14,724 nt of DNA from Caldifarciminota bacterium (lineage in GTDB: Bacteria > Hydrothermota > Tepidihabitantia > SM23-42), in NCBI GenBank assembly GCA_023128195.1, contig JAGMEL010000096.1, forward strand, positions 1 through 14,724. The letters are read 5' to 3'. Numbering within the stretch: the stretch's first letter is position 1; each line of letters starts with the position of its first letter. Shown piece after piece: positions 1 through 7,425 of this stretch. The notes under the pieces were generated by a model. The model was not told the DNA's origin. It worked only from the letters and a program-made list of their open reading frames with translations, and did no database searches. The position numbers were made by a program, and so were the translations under genes.

Positions 1-6
1 GAAGTG

Positions 7-35
7 TTGACTTTCTTTGAAGATTATATTATAAT
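7..35 (+). promoter_or_regulatory. Consensus sigma-70-type promoter of lepB (leaderless geometry)
   Basis: The -35 box TTGACT (7-12) and the -10 box TATAAT (30-35) are separated by exactly 17 bp. Counting from the -10 box puts the transcription start at about 42, which is the A of the lepB ATG. There is no Shine-Dalgarno sequence before that ATG. The hexamers and spacing are seen directly; transcription from here and translation of a leaderless mRNA are inferred. Confidence 0.75.
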
Positions 36-41
36 AAACGC

Positions 42-755
42 ATGAGTGAAAAACTTAAGAAGGAAATAGCTAGTTGGGTTGTTGTGATTATAGTTGTTCT
101 AATATTGAGAGCAATTTTTGTGCAGGCATACGTGATTCCTACTGGCTCGATGGAGAAGACACTGCTTATTGGAGATGCCCTTTTAGTTAATAGATTTGTT
201 TATGGTATTAAAATTCCAGTTCCGTTTTCGAACCACCAAATTTCACTGATACCCGGACGTAATCCAAAAAGAGGTGAAATAATTGTTTTTCAATATCCGT
301 TTGAAAAAAGGGATTTTGTAAAAAGATGCGTTGCAATTGAAGATGATACAGTAGAGATAATTAACAAAAAATTACATGTGAATGGAAAAGAAATTTTAGA
401 ACCTTATATTTGGTATCAAGACAAGCGTACGTTTAGAGGTGCAAACTATGATAGAGGGCTTTATCAACAAAAATGGGAGAGGTCTGAACTTCCTGATATA
501 TTCGGGTATCAGATTAGGGATAATTTCGGCCCGGTCATTGTGCCAAAAGATTGTATTTTTGTAATGGGTGATAATCGCGATAATTCAATGGATTCAAGAT
601 TCTGGGGACCGTTGCATAAGAAGTTTCTCAAAGGAAAACCTCTGTTCATATATTTTTCTTTTGATCCAGGTCGTGAGGCGTCGAGCATCTTGGATATATT
701 AAAAGTCTGGCAATGGAAGTCAATTCGATTGATGAGGATTGGTAAGGTGACATGA
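42..755 (+). CDS. lepB: Signal peptidase I (S26 family)
   Basis: This membrane-anchored serine protease removes signal peptides from exported proteins on the outer face of the cytoplasmic membrane. A single N-terminal membrane segment (about residues 11-29) leads into the catalytic box PTGSMEKT, with nucleophile Ser36. The general-base lysine is Lys94 in DFVKRCVAIEDD, and the conserved GDNRDNSMDSRFWG box starts at residue 176. The Ser/Lys dyad makes it the bacterial type, and 237 aa is normal for the family. The start fits because the membrane segment follows at the usual distance; no Shine-Dalgarno is present and the promoter places +1 on the ATG. It lies just upstream of two genes for secreted proteases with signal peptides, which are plausible substrates, although those genes appear to have their own promoter. 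Confidence 0.95.
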   Translation: MSEKLKKEIASWVVVIIVVLILRAIFVQAYVIPTGSMEKTLLIGDALLVNRFVYGIKIPVPFSNHQISLIPGRNPKRGEIIVFQYPFEKRDFVKRCVAIEDDTVEIINKKLHVNGKEILEPYIWYQDKRTFRGANYDRGLYQQKWERSELPDIFGYQIRDNFGPVIVPKDCIFVMGDNRDNSMDSRFWGPLHKKFLKGKPLFIYFSFDPGREASSILDILKVWQWKSIRLMRIGKVT

Positions 756-814
756 TAAAATCCATTATAAAAAAAGTGATAAATTTAGGTTTAAGTCTAA
801 AGGGCATTTTTGTG

Positions 815-852
815 ATTAACGAAGAAAATACGAGTTTTTTATAATCGTTAAT
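815..852 (+). promoter_or_regulatory. Probable promoter of the carboxypeptidase gene, spanned by an inverted repeat
   Basis: A -10 box TATAAT (840-845) lies 18 bp after a weak -35 box TTAACG (816-821), giving a start near 852 and a leader of about 16 nt that contains the Shine-Dalgarno AAGGAGA (857-863). The arms of a perfect 8-bp inverted repeat, ATTAACGA (815-822) and TCGTTAAT (845-852), cover the -35 box and the end of the -10 box. This could be an operator for a dimeric regulator or a leader hairpin. The sequence elements are seen; the role is inferred. Confidence 0.5.
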
Positions 853-867
853 AAAAAAGGAGAATTT

Positions 868-3150
868 ATGAAAAAAGCAGTTATTCTGTTTATTTTATGC
901 GTCGGTATTTTATCGGCTCAGGATATGATCGTGAGGGTGTATACACATTCATGGCAGGATTTAAAAAGGATATCTTTTAAACATGAATTAGATATTGCAG
1001 GTGCACATGCAGGTAAATGGTATGACATAGTTGCTGATCAGAGGATTTTGAATAAGATTGTCAATTCAGGATTCACTTATGAAGTAGTAGTGCCCAGTAT
1101 TGCCTATGAAAAGGAAAAAGTGAGGGCTCAATATCTTTCGTATACTGAGACAAATGATAGTTTAATTCAGATGGTCCAAAACTATCCTTCAATTTGTAAA
1201 CTCGATTCTTTGCCCATTCCTACTTATCAAGGCAGATGGCTATACGGAGTAAAAATTTCTGATAACCCTCATATTGAAGAAGACGATGAACCTGGTTTTT
1301 TAATAGATGGTTTGCACCATGCACGAGAATGGGCATGCATTCCTGTTGTGCTCTTTTTTGCGGATTCAATGCTCAAGTCTTATGGTGTTGTGCCGGAAAT
1401 CACAGAGATTATCAATAACACAGAGATGTACTGTTTTCCTATTATCAATGCTGATGGGTATGTGTATGATTATTCACAAGGAGGTGACTGGTGGCGTAAG
1501 AATCGCGAGCCTTTTGGCGGTTATATTGGCACTGACCCGAATCGCAATTATGCGGGTTGTGTTCCTGAAATTGAAGGCGAGTGGGGTGCGGTTGATAATG
1601 GTAAGGCGACTCATAATCCGTCCTCGTATTTTTATTCTGAGACATTTTGCGGGCCTTATGCAAATTCAGGACATGAGACAAGGGCATTGACATTGTATGT
1701 AAAATCGCATATCTGCAACGCCTATATGACATATCATAGTTATTCAGAGTTACTTATGTGGCCCTGGGGCTGGAAATTACAGCAAACACCCGATTCATTA
1801 CTTTATGATCAGGTAGGAAATGTTATGGCAGATATGATAGAATGTCTGGGCGGCGGAACATATGGACGCGGTCCTGTGTACAGTGCAATATATGGAGTGA
1901 GTGGGTCGAGTATGGATTGGTTCTATGCCTGGAGCCACTATGTAGGTGGTATATCAAATCTTTCTTTTACTGCTGAACTTGGAACATATTTTTATCAGCC
2001 GCAAGGTGATCTGGACCACATCTGCCATCAGAATTTTAAGGCATTAGAATACCTTGCTGGATTTTGTGATTCAATAGTACTTTTGGTCGAGGGTGTGGTT
2101 CCTCCACCTGGGATCTATCCCTTAGGCACTGTGGGTGAGAGTTTTACAGTATACTGGGGGGCCAAAAACAGTGAATACAATAATCCTGTTCAATGGGAAC
2201 TTGTTGAATTGTCAGCGCCCTCAATTATTGAAGATGATCTGGAATCAGGCACAGACCGGTGGGAACTTGATGGATTTACGCTTTCTACTACCCAGTCCCA
2301 TTCAGGTTCAAACAGTTTTTTTTCTGGCAATATTCATAATATGAATCATGCCGTTTGTACTGCTTATCCATATTTAGTTCAGACTGGTGATTCAGTTACG
2401 TTCTGGTGCTGGTATGATTTAGAAACTAATTATGATGTGGCTGTAGCAGAAATATCAGAAAATACAAAAGAATGGTTTTGTTTGGATACTACACGTTTTA
2501 ATGGTAATTCTGGAGCCTGGGTCAGGAAGGCGTATGCATTAGAAGATTGGGTAGGTAAGTCAGTTTATATTAGATTTCGTTCTATGACAGATGGTGCTGT
2601 ATTAGGTAGTGGTTTTTATGTTGATGATATTTATCCGGTTTGTCTTTATGCAGATGTTAATACAATTTCTTCGAGTATTCCCGATACTTTTTATGAATTT
2701 ACCAGTCATGCTCAGGGCGAATACTTTTATTATGTAAAGGGTTATAATACAGCATATAGTTGGGGCGATTATTCCTGTTTGGAAAAGGTTAATGTATTGG
2801 TTGGTATTGCAGAGACACCGAGTTCTGAGAGTTACTCTAATATGCCAAGTTTTACATTATCGCCGAATCCCTTTAGACGGACAGCAGTAATTAGATACAG
2901 CATAGGGGATATTCAGATGCAAGATGCAAGAAGTAAGAAGCAAGATATTTCTTTGAAAATATATGATGTAAGTGGTAGACTGGTTAGGTCCTTCCCTATT
3001 ATTAATCTGGGTAATCCAAATAAATCTGTGGTTTCTGTGTGTTGGGATGGTACAGACCAAGCTAATCGTGCGGTTCCTGCTGGTGTTTATTTTGTGTCCT
3101 TCAAAGCAGGTGATTATAAGAAGATTGAGAAGGCGATACTTTTAAGATAA
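868..3150 (+). CDS. Secreted M14 zinc carboxypeptidase with C-terminal sorting tail
   Basis: Exported metallocarboxypeptidase expected to remove C-terminal residues from peptides. It has a signal peptide (residues 1-17, ending ILSAQ) and then a propeptide-like region to about residue 115. The M14 domain (about 115-405) carries the zinc motif HAREW (His151, Glu154), substrate-binding DPNRNY (Arg226), the third zinc ligand His290 in TYHSYSE, and the catalytic Glu370 in FTAELG, so it looks active. Residues of about 450-600 form a jelly-roll/MAM-like domain. The last 90 or so are a FlgD-like sorting tail (LKIYDVSGRLV, then VPAGVYFVSFKAGDY and EKAILLR), shared with the C25 protease downstream. A Shine-Dalgarno (857-863) supports the start. 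A 7-bp repeat (2917-2944) codes for a loop of the tail. The last 30 bp are duplicated 112 bp downstream. The exact peptide preference cannot be read from the sequence. Confidence 0.93.
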   Translation: MKKAVILFILCVGILSAQDMIVRVYTHSWQDLKRISFKHELDIAGAHAGKWYDIVADQRILNKIVNSGFTYEVVVPSIAYEKEKVRAQYLSYTETNDSLIQMVQNYPSICKLDSLPIPTYQGRWLYGVKISDNPHIEEDDEPGFLIDGLHHAREWACIPVVLFFADSMLKSYGVVPEITEIINNTEMYCFPIINADGYVYDYSQGGDWWRKNREPFGGYIGTDPNRNYAGCVPEIEGEWGAVDNGKATHNPSSYFYSETFCGPYANSGHETRALTLYVKSHICNAYMTYHSYSELLMWPWGWKLQQTPDSLLYDQVGNVMADMIECLGGGTYGRGPVYSAIYGVSGSSMDWFYAWSHYVGGISNLSFTAELGTYFYQPQGDLDHICHQNFKALEYLAGFCDSIVLLVEGVVPPPGIYPLGTVGESFTVYWGAKNSEYNNPVQWELVELSAPSIIEDDLESGTDRWELDGFTLSTTQSHSGSNSFFSGNIHNMNHAVCTAYPYLVQTGDSVTFWCWYDLETNYDVAVAEISENTKEWFCLDTTRFNGNSGAWVRKAYALEDWVGKSVYIRFRSMTDGAVLGSGFYVDDIYPVCLYADVNTISSSIPDTFYEFTSHAQGEYFYYVKGYNTAYSWGDYSCLEKVNVLVGIAETPSSESYSNMPSFTLSPNPFRRTAVIRYSIGDIQMQDARSKKQDISLKIYDVSGRLVRSFPIINLGNPNKSVVSVCWDGTDQANRAVPAGVYFVSFKAGDYKKIEKAILLR
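2917..2944 (+). repeat. Degenerate 7-bp tandem repeat inside the carboxypeptidase sorting tail
   Basis: Four head-to-tail heptamers: ATGCAAG twice, then AAGTAAG and AAGCAAG. They are translated in frame as residues 684-693 (MQDARSKKQD), a charged loop between two strands of the C-terminal tail. The corresponding loop of the neighbouring C25 protease is shorter, so this looks like an insertion or local expansion. Confidence 0.75.
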
Positions 3151-3162
3151 GGGTGAAGAAGC

Positions 3163-3187
3163 CCCTCGCTGATTCAATCAGCTCGGG
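3163..3187 (+). other. Hairpin downstream of the carboxypeptidase gene
   Basis: A 7-bp stem GCTGATT/AATCAGC around a single-base loop, extended by CCC/GGG beyond a 2+2-nt internal loop. A run of five T starts 8 nt after the stem, so it could act as a weak terminator. The T run is not adjacent, and I do not call it a terminator with confidence. Confidence 0.45.
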
Positions 3188-3195
3188 ATGCTCGA

Positions 3196-3226
3196 TTTTT
3201 CCTCCAAATCTCAAATTTGGGAAAAA
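3196..3226 (+). other. T-stem-A hairpin in the protease intergenic region
   Basis: The arm TTTTTC (3196-3201), a CT bulge and CCAAAT (3204-3209) pair with ATTTGG (3215-3220) and GAAAAA (3221-3226) around a 5-nt loop, giving 12 pairs. The T run is on the 5' side, so it is not a terminator for + strand transcripts. It lies within the 82 bp between the two 30-bp direct repeats. Confidence 0.5.
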
Positions 3227-3265
3227 TTGGCAAAGATTGAGAAGGCGATACTTTTAAGATAAATG

Positions 3266-3309
3266 CCTAAACCCAGCTCGTTTGTAACGGGCTTGGGTAA
3301 ACACCTAAA
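3266..3309 (+). repeat. Hairpin flanked by CCTAAA boxes
   Basis: ACCCAGCTCGTT (3271-3282) pairs with AACGGGCTTGGGT (3286-3298) around a 3-nt loop, with one wobble pair and one bulge. CCTAAA boxes flank it (3266-3271 and 3304-3309). The same boxes, preceded by TG or CA, recur as a tandem array at 11799-11834. No T tract follows, so a terminator role is not supported. Confidence 0.5.
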
Positions 3310-3330
3310 CGGTTCAGGAAAAAGGTTGGA

Positions 3331-3378
3331 GTTTGGAAGCAATATTCCAGCATCTAGATCCATGCCCACTAACCATAA
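3331..3378 (-). repeat. Dispersed repeat, copy C (partial, inverted)
   Basis: The 24 bp at 3331-3354 are the reverse complement of 7278-7301 with one mismatch, and similarity continues more loosely to about 3378 (GGATCTAGATGCTGG here, GGGTCTGGATGCTGG in copy A). It lies just before the Shine-Dalgarno of the C25 protease gene, so it would be part of that gene's leader. Confidence 0.75.
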
Positions 3379-3381
3379 GTT

Positions 3382-3389
3382 AGGAGAGG
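3382..3389 (+). promoter_or_regulatory. Ribosome binding site of the C25 protease gene
   Basis: AGGAGAGG is followed by T and two consecutive ATG codons (3391 and 3394). Its AGGAG core ends 4 nt before the first ATG and 7 nt before the second. The second spacing is more typical, so translation probably starts at 3394 and gives an MKK N-terminus. Confidence 0.7.
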
Positions 3390-3390
3390 T

Positions 3391-6300
3391 ATGATGAAAA
3401 AAATATTTATTATTATGATGTTATTTGTAGTAGCAAACTTTGCTGCTGAGACAATAACATTTGATAATAACTGGGCAGATAATCCTTTATTCAATGTAGT
3501 ATCTAAAACACCGATGGGGATTGAAATCACCTTTAGTATGCATGAAATGGTGATTGAGGAGCAACTTATTGATGGTGTGCCGATGAAAAGTTTTGGTGTA
3601 CCCGGGGTCTTTTTGCCTTATGAGGGTGTGCCCAATCTGATGGGTGCGTGTCGGTATGTGGCGATGCCTCAGAATGCTCAGGCACAACTGACAATCATCA
3701 ATTACCGGACTGAGATGTATTATAATATTGAGGTTGCCCCGGCACCCAATTATCCATTAGAGGTTGATGATTCGCCTCTGAAGTATGAGAAGAATATGGC
3801 GATTTATAGTCGTGATGCCTATTATCCGTCTTCCCCGGTTAAGCTCTCCAGGCCGATGAAGATCCGTGGTGTAGATGTGGTAAAGGTAGGGGTAATACCG
3901 TTTCAGTACAATCCCGTGACCAAGGAATTGATTGTTTACAAGGATATTCGTTTTCGGATTGATTTTATCGGTAGTAATGGTCATTTTGGTGAGGACCGCT
4001 TGCGCAGTCGTTTCTGGGAACCGATCTTACAGGGTCACCTATTGAATTACACATCGCTTCCCAAGATTGATTTTTATGCGCCCGAGCGGATCAATAACCG
4101 TGCTGGTTATGAGTATATTATTATTGTGCCGGACGATGCAACCTTTGAGGCCTGGGGTGATACGATCAAGGCGTGGCGTAAGTTACAGGGTATTTCTTCG
4201 GAGGTTTATACTTTAACCGAGGTTGGTGGTTCGACCAAAGAGGCGATTAAGAATTTTCTGGAGACTGCTTATAATACCTGGAACCCGGCGCCGGTGGCTT
4301 TTTTGATCTTGTCGGATTATCCGTCATCCGGTGATGTTTATGGGATTACTTCGAATGTGATTACCCATCCTTATGGTTATGCTGCTTATGCCTCGGACAA
4401 CTGGTATGCGGATTTTGACAATGATACTTTGCCCGAGTTAGATCATGGTCGAATTTGTGCTCAGACTGATGCTCAGTTAAGTATCATGATCAACAAATTC
4501 CTGGGTTATGAGCGTAATCCGTATACGGACGCGAGTTTTTATGATCATCCGTTAGTTGCTTGTGGTTGGCAATCAGGTCGTTGGTTTCAGATGTGTATTG
4601 AGTCGATCAAGGGTTTCTTTGAGAACAGTTTAGGTTGCACGCCGGCAAAGGAATATGCGCTTATTTCGGGTAATCCTGGTCCGGATACGATCTGGTCGAG
4701 TCGTCAGGGTACCATGGTAACTGCCAAGTACTGGTATAATAGGGGTTGGTTAGTGGATACCCTTAATCCTTATCCTTTGAGTTATTGGAGTGGTGGTAAT
4801 GCTGCAGGTATTAATGCGGCGATTAATGCCGGCGCCTTTTTTGTCCAACATCGTGATCATGGCGGTGAGACGGCTTGGGGTCATCCCTCCTATACCAATA
4901 CTGATTTAGATGGTCTTAGTAATTCGACCTTCATGTATGTTAATTCGACGAATTGTTTAACCGGTCGTTATCATTGGACGAGTGAATGTTTTACTGAGAA
5001 ATTTCATCGGATTTCGGCTGGTGCCTTGGGTTTGAATGCGGCTTCATCGGTCAGTATGTCCTTTGCCAATGATACGTATATCTGGGGTATGTTTGATTCT
5101 TACTGGCCGTATTTTGATCTTGGCTATCCGGGTTTTGACATGACTGGTTATGATAATCTCCGTCCTTGTCAGGCAATGACCTCGGGTAAGTATTATCATG
5201 AGGCGATGTGGTTTCCTGATTCTGCCGGTGCTGGTGGCTACCGAACCTTAACCCACGGTCTATTCCATCATCACGGGGATGCTTTTAACACGCTCTATTC
5301 AGAAATCCCGCAGAACCTCAGTGTGAGTCATGCGCCGACCCTTATTGGTGGTGCGGCGTCCTTTACCGTGACGGCGAACGATAGTTCAGTGATAGCTTTG
5401 ACTGTCAATGGCGAGATTATTGGTGTTGCAGAAGGGACCGGAAGCCCGATTGCTATTTCAATTCCTGCTCAATCACCTAATGATACAATGATCGTTACCA
5501 TTACAAAGGCAAATTATTACCGCTATATTGCTGAGGTGCCGGTCATTGATGCAGGTATGCCTGAAATACCAACAATTAATTACCCGCTCGATTTTGCAAG
5601 GCTTCCTGATGTACAGCCAACATTACAATTCTATTCTACTGACCCACAGGATGATACTATCTGGTACCGGGTAATGTGGGATACTGATCCAAATTTTGCC
5701 AGCCCTGAGAGTTCAACGACCTCGCTCTATTCGAGTGGTACGGTTGTTAGTTTCACATTTCCATCGCCTTTTGGTGATGGTGTTACCTGCTGGTGGAAGG
5801 TTAAGTGTACTGACCCTGGTGGTTCTGGATACTGGACTAACTATACTACAAAAAGATCATTCTCCATTGGATTTACTATACCGGAAAATTCGTGTACATG
5901 GTATCAAACCACTGCTGATCAATTCAACTGCAATACCTTTAACGGCGTTATAATTCAAGGCGATAGTGTAATTCTTGTTCCAACCGGTCAGACAATTGTT
6001 GATACTATTTTTGAAGAGGATTTCCAATCTGGTTTGCCACCCAACTGGATCGTTATAGACGGTAATAGCGACGGCTACGAATGGCAGGTTGGCACAACGA
6101 GTGATATGGGTTCTTATGCTCCACCCAGTAATGGAAATAGTTATGCCTATTATTCAGATGACAATGCAGGAAATGGAATCATTAATTACAATGAAGAATT
6201 GATTTCTCCTTCAATTTACATCCCTGATATTGCTGAAAATCTTGAGGTCGAGTATGGTTATGGTTTTCGAGTTTACGAGAGTGGTGAAACATATGAAGTA

Positions 6301-7188
6301 AAAGCACGATTCTTCAGTGGAACCTGGGGTACTTGGAATACCATTGCAACCTATACATCAGGTTCCAGTGGAACTGCAACAATCGATTTGACCTCTTATC
6401 TACCTGCAGATTCAGTTCAGTTCGAATGGATGTACCATGATGAAACATCTTCATCACACTGGGGATATGCTTGTGCCTGTGACAATGTGATTGTAAGTTA
6501 TTCATACTCTCTGTCAAATGACGATGGTACAATGACTGGTGTCCCTGTATATTATCATGATCTATCCACCACGTATGCACGATCTCATTGGGGTAGTATA
6601 GTATGGCACAAGGCGTCGGCTGGTGATTCGATCGGTATTCAGGTAGAATATTATAACAGCACCATTTGGCAGCTGATTCCTGATAGTGATTTACCAGGTA
6701 ATGCTACGGGATTTTTTACTACATTAGCGACTGATTCAATTGATTTAAGCGCCTTAGATACTGTGACATATAATACGCTCCGCTTGAGCGGGTTATTTTA
6801 CCGTATAAGTACTGATGCGCCTGATGATCCGGCATTAATAGATTGGGAGATCGGTAATCTTGCAATATTCATCGGCATTAAAGAAGCAAAATCAAATATT
6901 CAAAGTATTTGTCCAATGCTCAATATCTATCCTTCAGTTACCAAAACTCACCTGAATATTATCTTTGCGACTGGTAAACCTGATGCAAAGATCGATTTGA
7001 AGATTTATGATGCTGCAGGTCGTTTGGTCAAAGATTTTTCACGCCTTACGCTCGACGCTCTACGCCCTACACAGATCATCTGGGACAGGACAGACCAGAA
7101 TGATCGAGCGGTTCCAGCGGGTGTTTATTTTGTGCGGTTTAAAGCTGGTGATTATGAGAAAACCGAAAAGGCGATACTACTTAGATAG
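3391..7188 (+). CDS. Secreted C25 (gingipain-like) cysteine protease with sorting tail
   Basis: Exported multidomain cysteine peptidase. A signal peptide (residues 1-18) is followed by a C25-type propeptide to about residue 235, including VVKVGVIPFQYNPVTKEL. The caspase-like catalytic domain follows (about 236-600), with the catalytic histidine in HRDHGGE (His490 is the best candidate) and Cys522 in NSTNCLTGRY. Their spacing of 32 residues is close to the 33 known in gingipain R. Then come an Ig-like domain typical after C25 domains (about 625-710), an Fn3-like region (715-825), a MAM/cleaved-adhesin-like jelly roll (about 875-1040), a further beta-rich region and the FlgD-like sorting tail (last 100 or so). 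The tail is about 79% identical by eye, over the last 99 bases, to that of the upstream carboxypeptidase. A 7-bp repeat codes for a tail loop (residues 1217-1227). The start may be the second ATG, 3394. Cleavage specificity (Arg, Lys or other) cannot be read here. Confidence 0.92.
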   Translation: MMKKIFIIMMLFVVANFAAETITFDNNWADNPLFNVVSKTPMGIEITFSMHEMVIEEQLIDGVPMKSFGVPGVFLPYEGVPNLMGACRYVAMPQNAQAQLTIINYRTEMYYNIEVAPAPNYPLEVDDSPLKYEKNMAIYSRDAYYPSSPVKLSRPMKIRGVDVVKVGVIPFQYNPVTKELIVYKDIRFRIDFIGSNGHFGEDRLRSRFWEPILQGHLLNYTSLPKIDFYAPERINNRAGYEYIIIVPDDATFEAWGDTIKAWRKLQGISSEVYTLTEVGGSTKEAIKNFLETAYNTWNPAPVAFLILSDYPSSGDVYGITSNVITHPYGYAAYASDNWYADFDNDTLPELDHGRICAQTDAQLSIMINKFLGYERNPYTDASFYDHPLVACGWQSGRWFQMCIESIKGFFENSLGCTPAKEYALISGNPGPDTIWSSRQGTMVTAKYWYNRGWLVDTLNPYPLSYWSGGNAAGINAAINAGAFFVQHRDHGGETAWGHPSYTNTDLDGLSNSTFMYVNSTNCLTGRYHWTSECFTEKFHRISAGALGLNAASSVSMSFANDTYIWGMFDSYWPYFDLGYPGFDMTGYDNLRPCQAMTSGKYYHEAMWFPDSAGAGGYRTLTHGLFHHHGDAFNTLYSEIPQNLSVSHAPTLIGGAASFTVTANDSSVIALTVNGEIIGVAEGTGSPIAISIPAQSPNDTMIVTITKANYYRYIAEVPVIDAGMPEIPTINYPLDFARLPDVQPTLQFYSTDPQDDTIWYRVMWDTDPNFASPESSTTSLYSSGTVVSFTFPSPFGDGVTCWWKVKCTDPGGSGYWTNYTTKRSFSIGFTIPENSCTWYQTTADQFNCNTFNGVIIQGDSVILVPTGQTIVDTIFEEDFQSGLPPNWIVIDGNSDGYEWQVGTTSDMGSYAPPSNGNSYAYYSDDNAGNGIINYNEELISPSIYIPDIAENLEVEYGYGFRVYESGETYEVKARFFSGTWGTWNTIATYTSGSSGTATIDLTSYLPADSVQFEWMYHDETSSSHWGYACACDNVIVSYSYSLSNDDGTMTGVPVYYHDLSTTYARSHWGSIVWHKASAGDSIGIQVEYYNSTIWQLIPDSDLPGNATGFFTTLATDSIDLSALDTVTYNTLRLSGLFYRISTDAPDDPALIDWEIGNLAIFIGIKEAKSNIQSICPMLNIYPSVTKTHLNIIFATGKPDAKIDLKIYDAAGRLVKDFSRLTLDALRPTQIIWDRTDQNDRAVPAGVYFVRFKAGDYEKTEKAILLR
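7041..7068 (+). repeat. Degenerate 7-bp tandem repeat inside the C25 sorting tail
   Basis: Four heptamers of the form ACGCYYK (ACGCCTT, ACGCTCG, ACGCTCT, ACGCCCT) lie head to tail, and a fifth decayed unit may follow. They code for residues 1217-1227 (SRLTLDALRPT), between VKDF and QIIWDRTDQ. The matching segment of the carboxypeptidase tail has an unrelated sequence and no repeat. Confidence 0.72.
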
Positions 7189-7305
7189 AGGGCATAGAAG
7201 GCTCAAAAGGGCTCAAAGAGGGCTTAACAGGGCAATTAAGGGCAATTGAGGAAAAATGGTCAATGGGTTTGGGTCTGGATGCTGGAATCTTGCTTCCAAA
7301 CCCAT
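7189..7305 (+). repeat. Dispersed composite repeat, copy A
   Basis: Starts right after the C25 stop codon. It consists of GGGCTCAAA-like and GGGCAATT-like units, a core at 7241-7267 and a tail with a 10-bp perfect inverted repeat, ATGGGTTTGG (7263-7272) with CCAAACCCAT (7296-7305). The core is identical over 27 bp to the reverse complement of 13053-13079 (copy B). The tail is shared with copy C at 3331-3354. The hairpin has no T tract directly after it, so it may be an RNA 3'-end stabiliser rather than an intrinsic terminator. Confidence 0.85.
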
Positions 7306-7337
7306 GTCCATCAACCAGATTTTTACTATCTGTGTTC

Positions 7338-7399
7338 TTGACTTTTTTTATTTATTGAATATTATTAATCTTGTCAAAAAAATGCTGATGAGCTAAAAT
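7338..7399 (+). promoter_or_regulatory. Two possible tandem promoters for the tRNA operon
   Basis: Promoter 1 is TTGACT (7338-7343), 16 bp, TATTAT (7360-7365), with a start near 7372. Promoter 2 is TTGTCA (7371-7376), 17 bp, TAAAAT (7394-7399), with a start near 7406, which would place the 5' end of the RNA at the tRNA-like fragment. Both are good matches to the sigma-70 consensus in AT-rich DNA. Promoter 2 has the better spacing. Which one is used is not known. Confidence 0.55.
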
Positions 7400-7403
7400 T
7401 TTT

Positions 7404-7425
7404 GCCGGGATAGCTCAGTGAAGAG
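7404..7425 (+). pseudogene. tRNA-like 5' fragment
   Basis: This 22-nt stretch starts GCCGGGATAGCTCAGTG and matches the usual acceptor strand, T8, A9 and D-arm start of a bacterial tRNA. It breaks down after the D loop and has no anticodon arm, T arm or 3' acceptor strand. It is probably a tRNA remnant upstream of tRNA-Thr. CGGGA in it can pair with TCCCG at 7426-7430, competing with the bracketing helix. Confidence 0.5.

Larger units (their letters stand above)
3121..3262 (+). repeat. 30-bp direct repeat: end of the carboxypeptidase gene duplicated after its stop
   Basis: The last 30 bp of the gene (3121-3150, coding KIEKAILLR and the TAA stop) recur without change at 3233-3262. The 82 bp between them are hairpin-rich. 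The second copy has no upstream reading frame, so it is a non-coding relic. It may come from recombination between sorting-tail sequences or from insertion of the 82-bp segment with duplication of its target. Confidence 0.85.

Noticed and set aside
3163..3187. Intrinsic terminator of the carboxypeptidase gene
   Set aside because: The hairpin is good, but the T run starts 8 nt later. Read-through into the C25 gene cannot be excluded.
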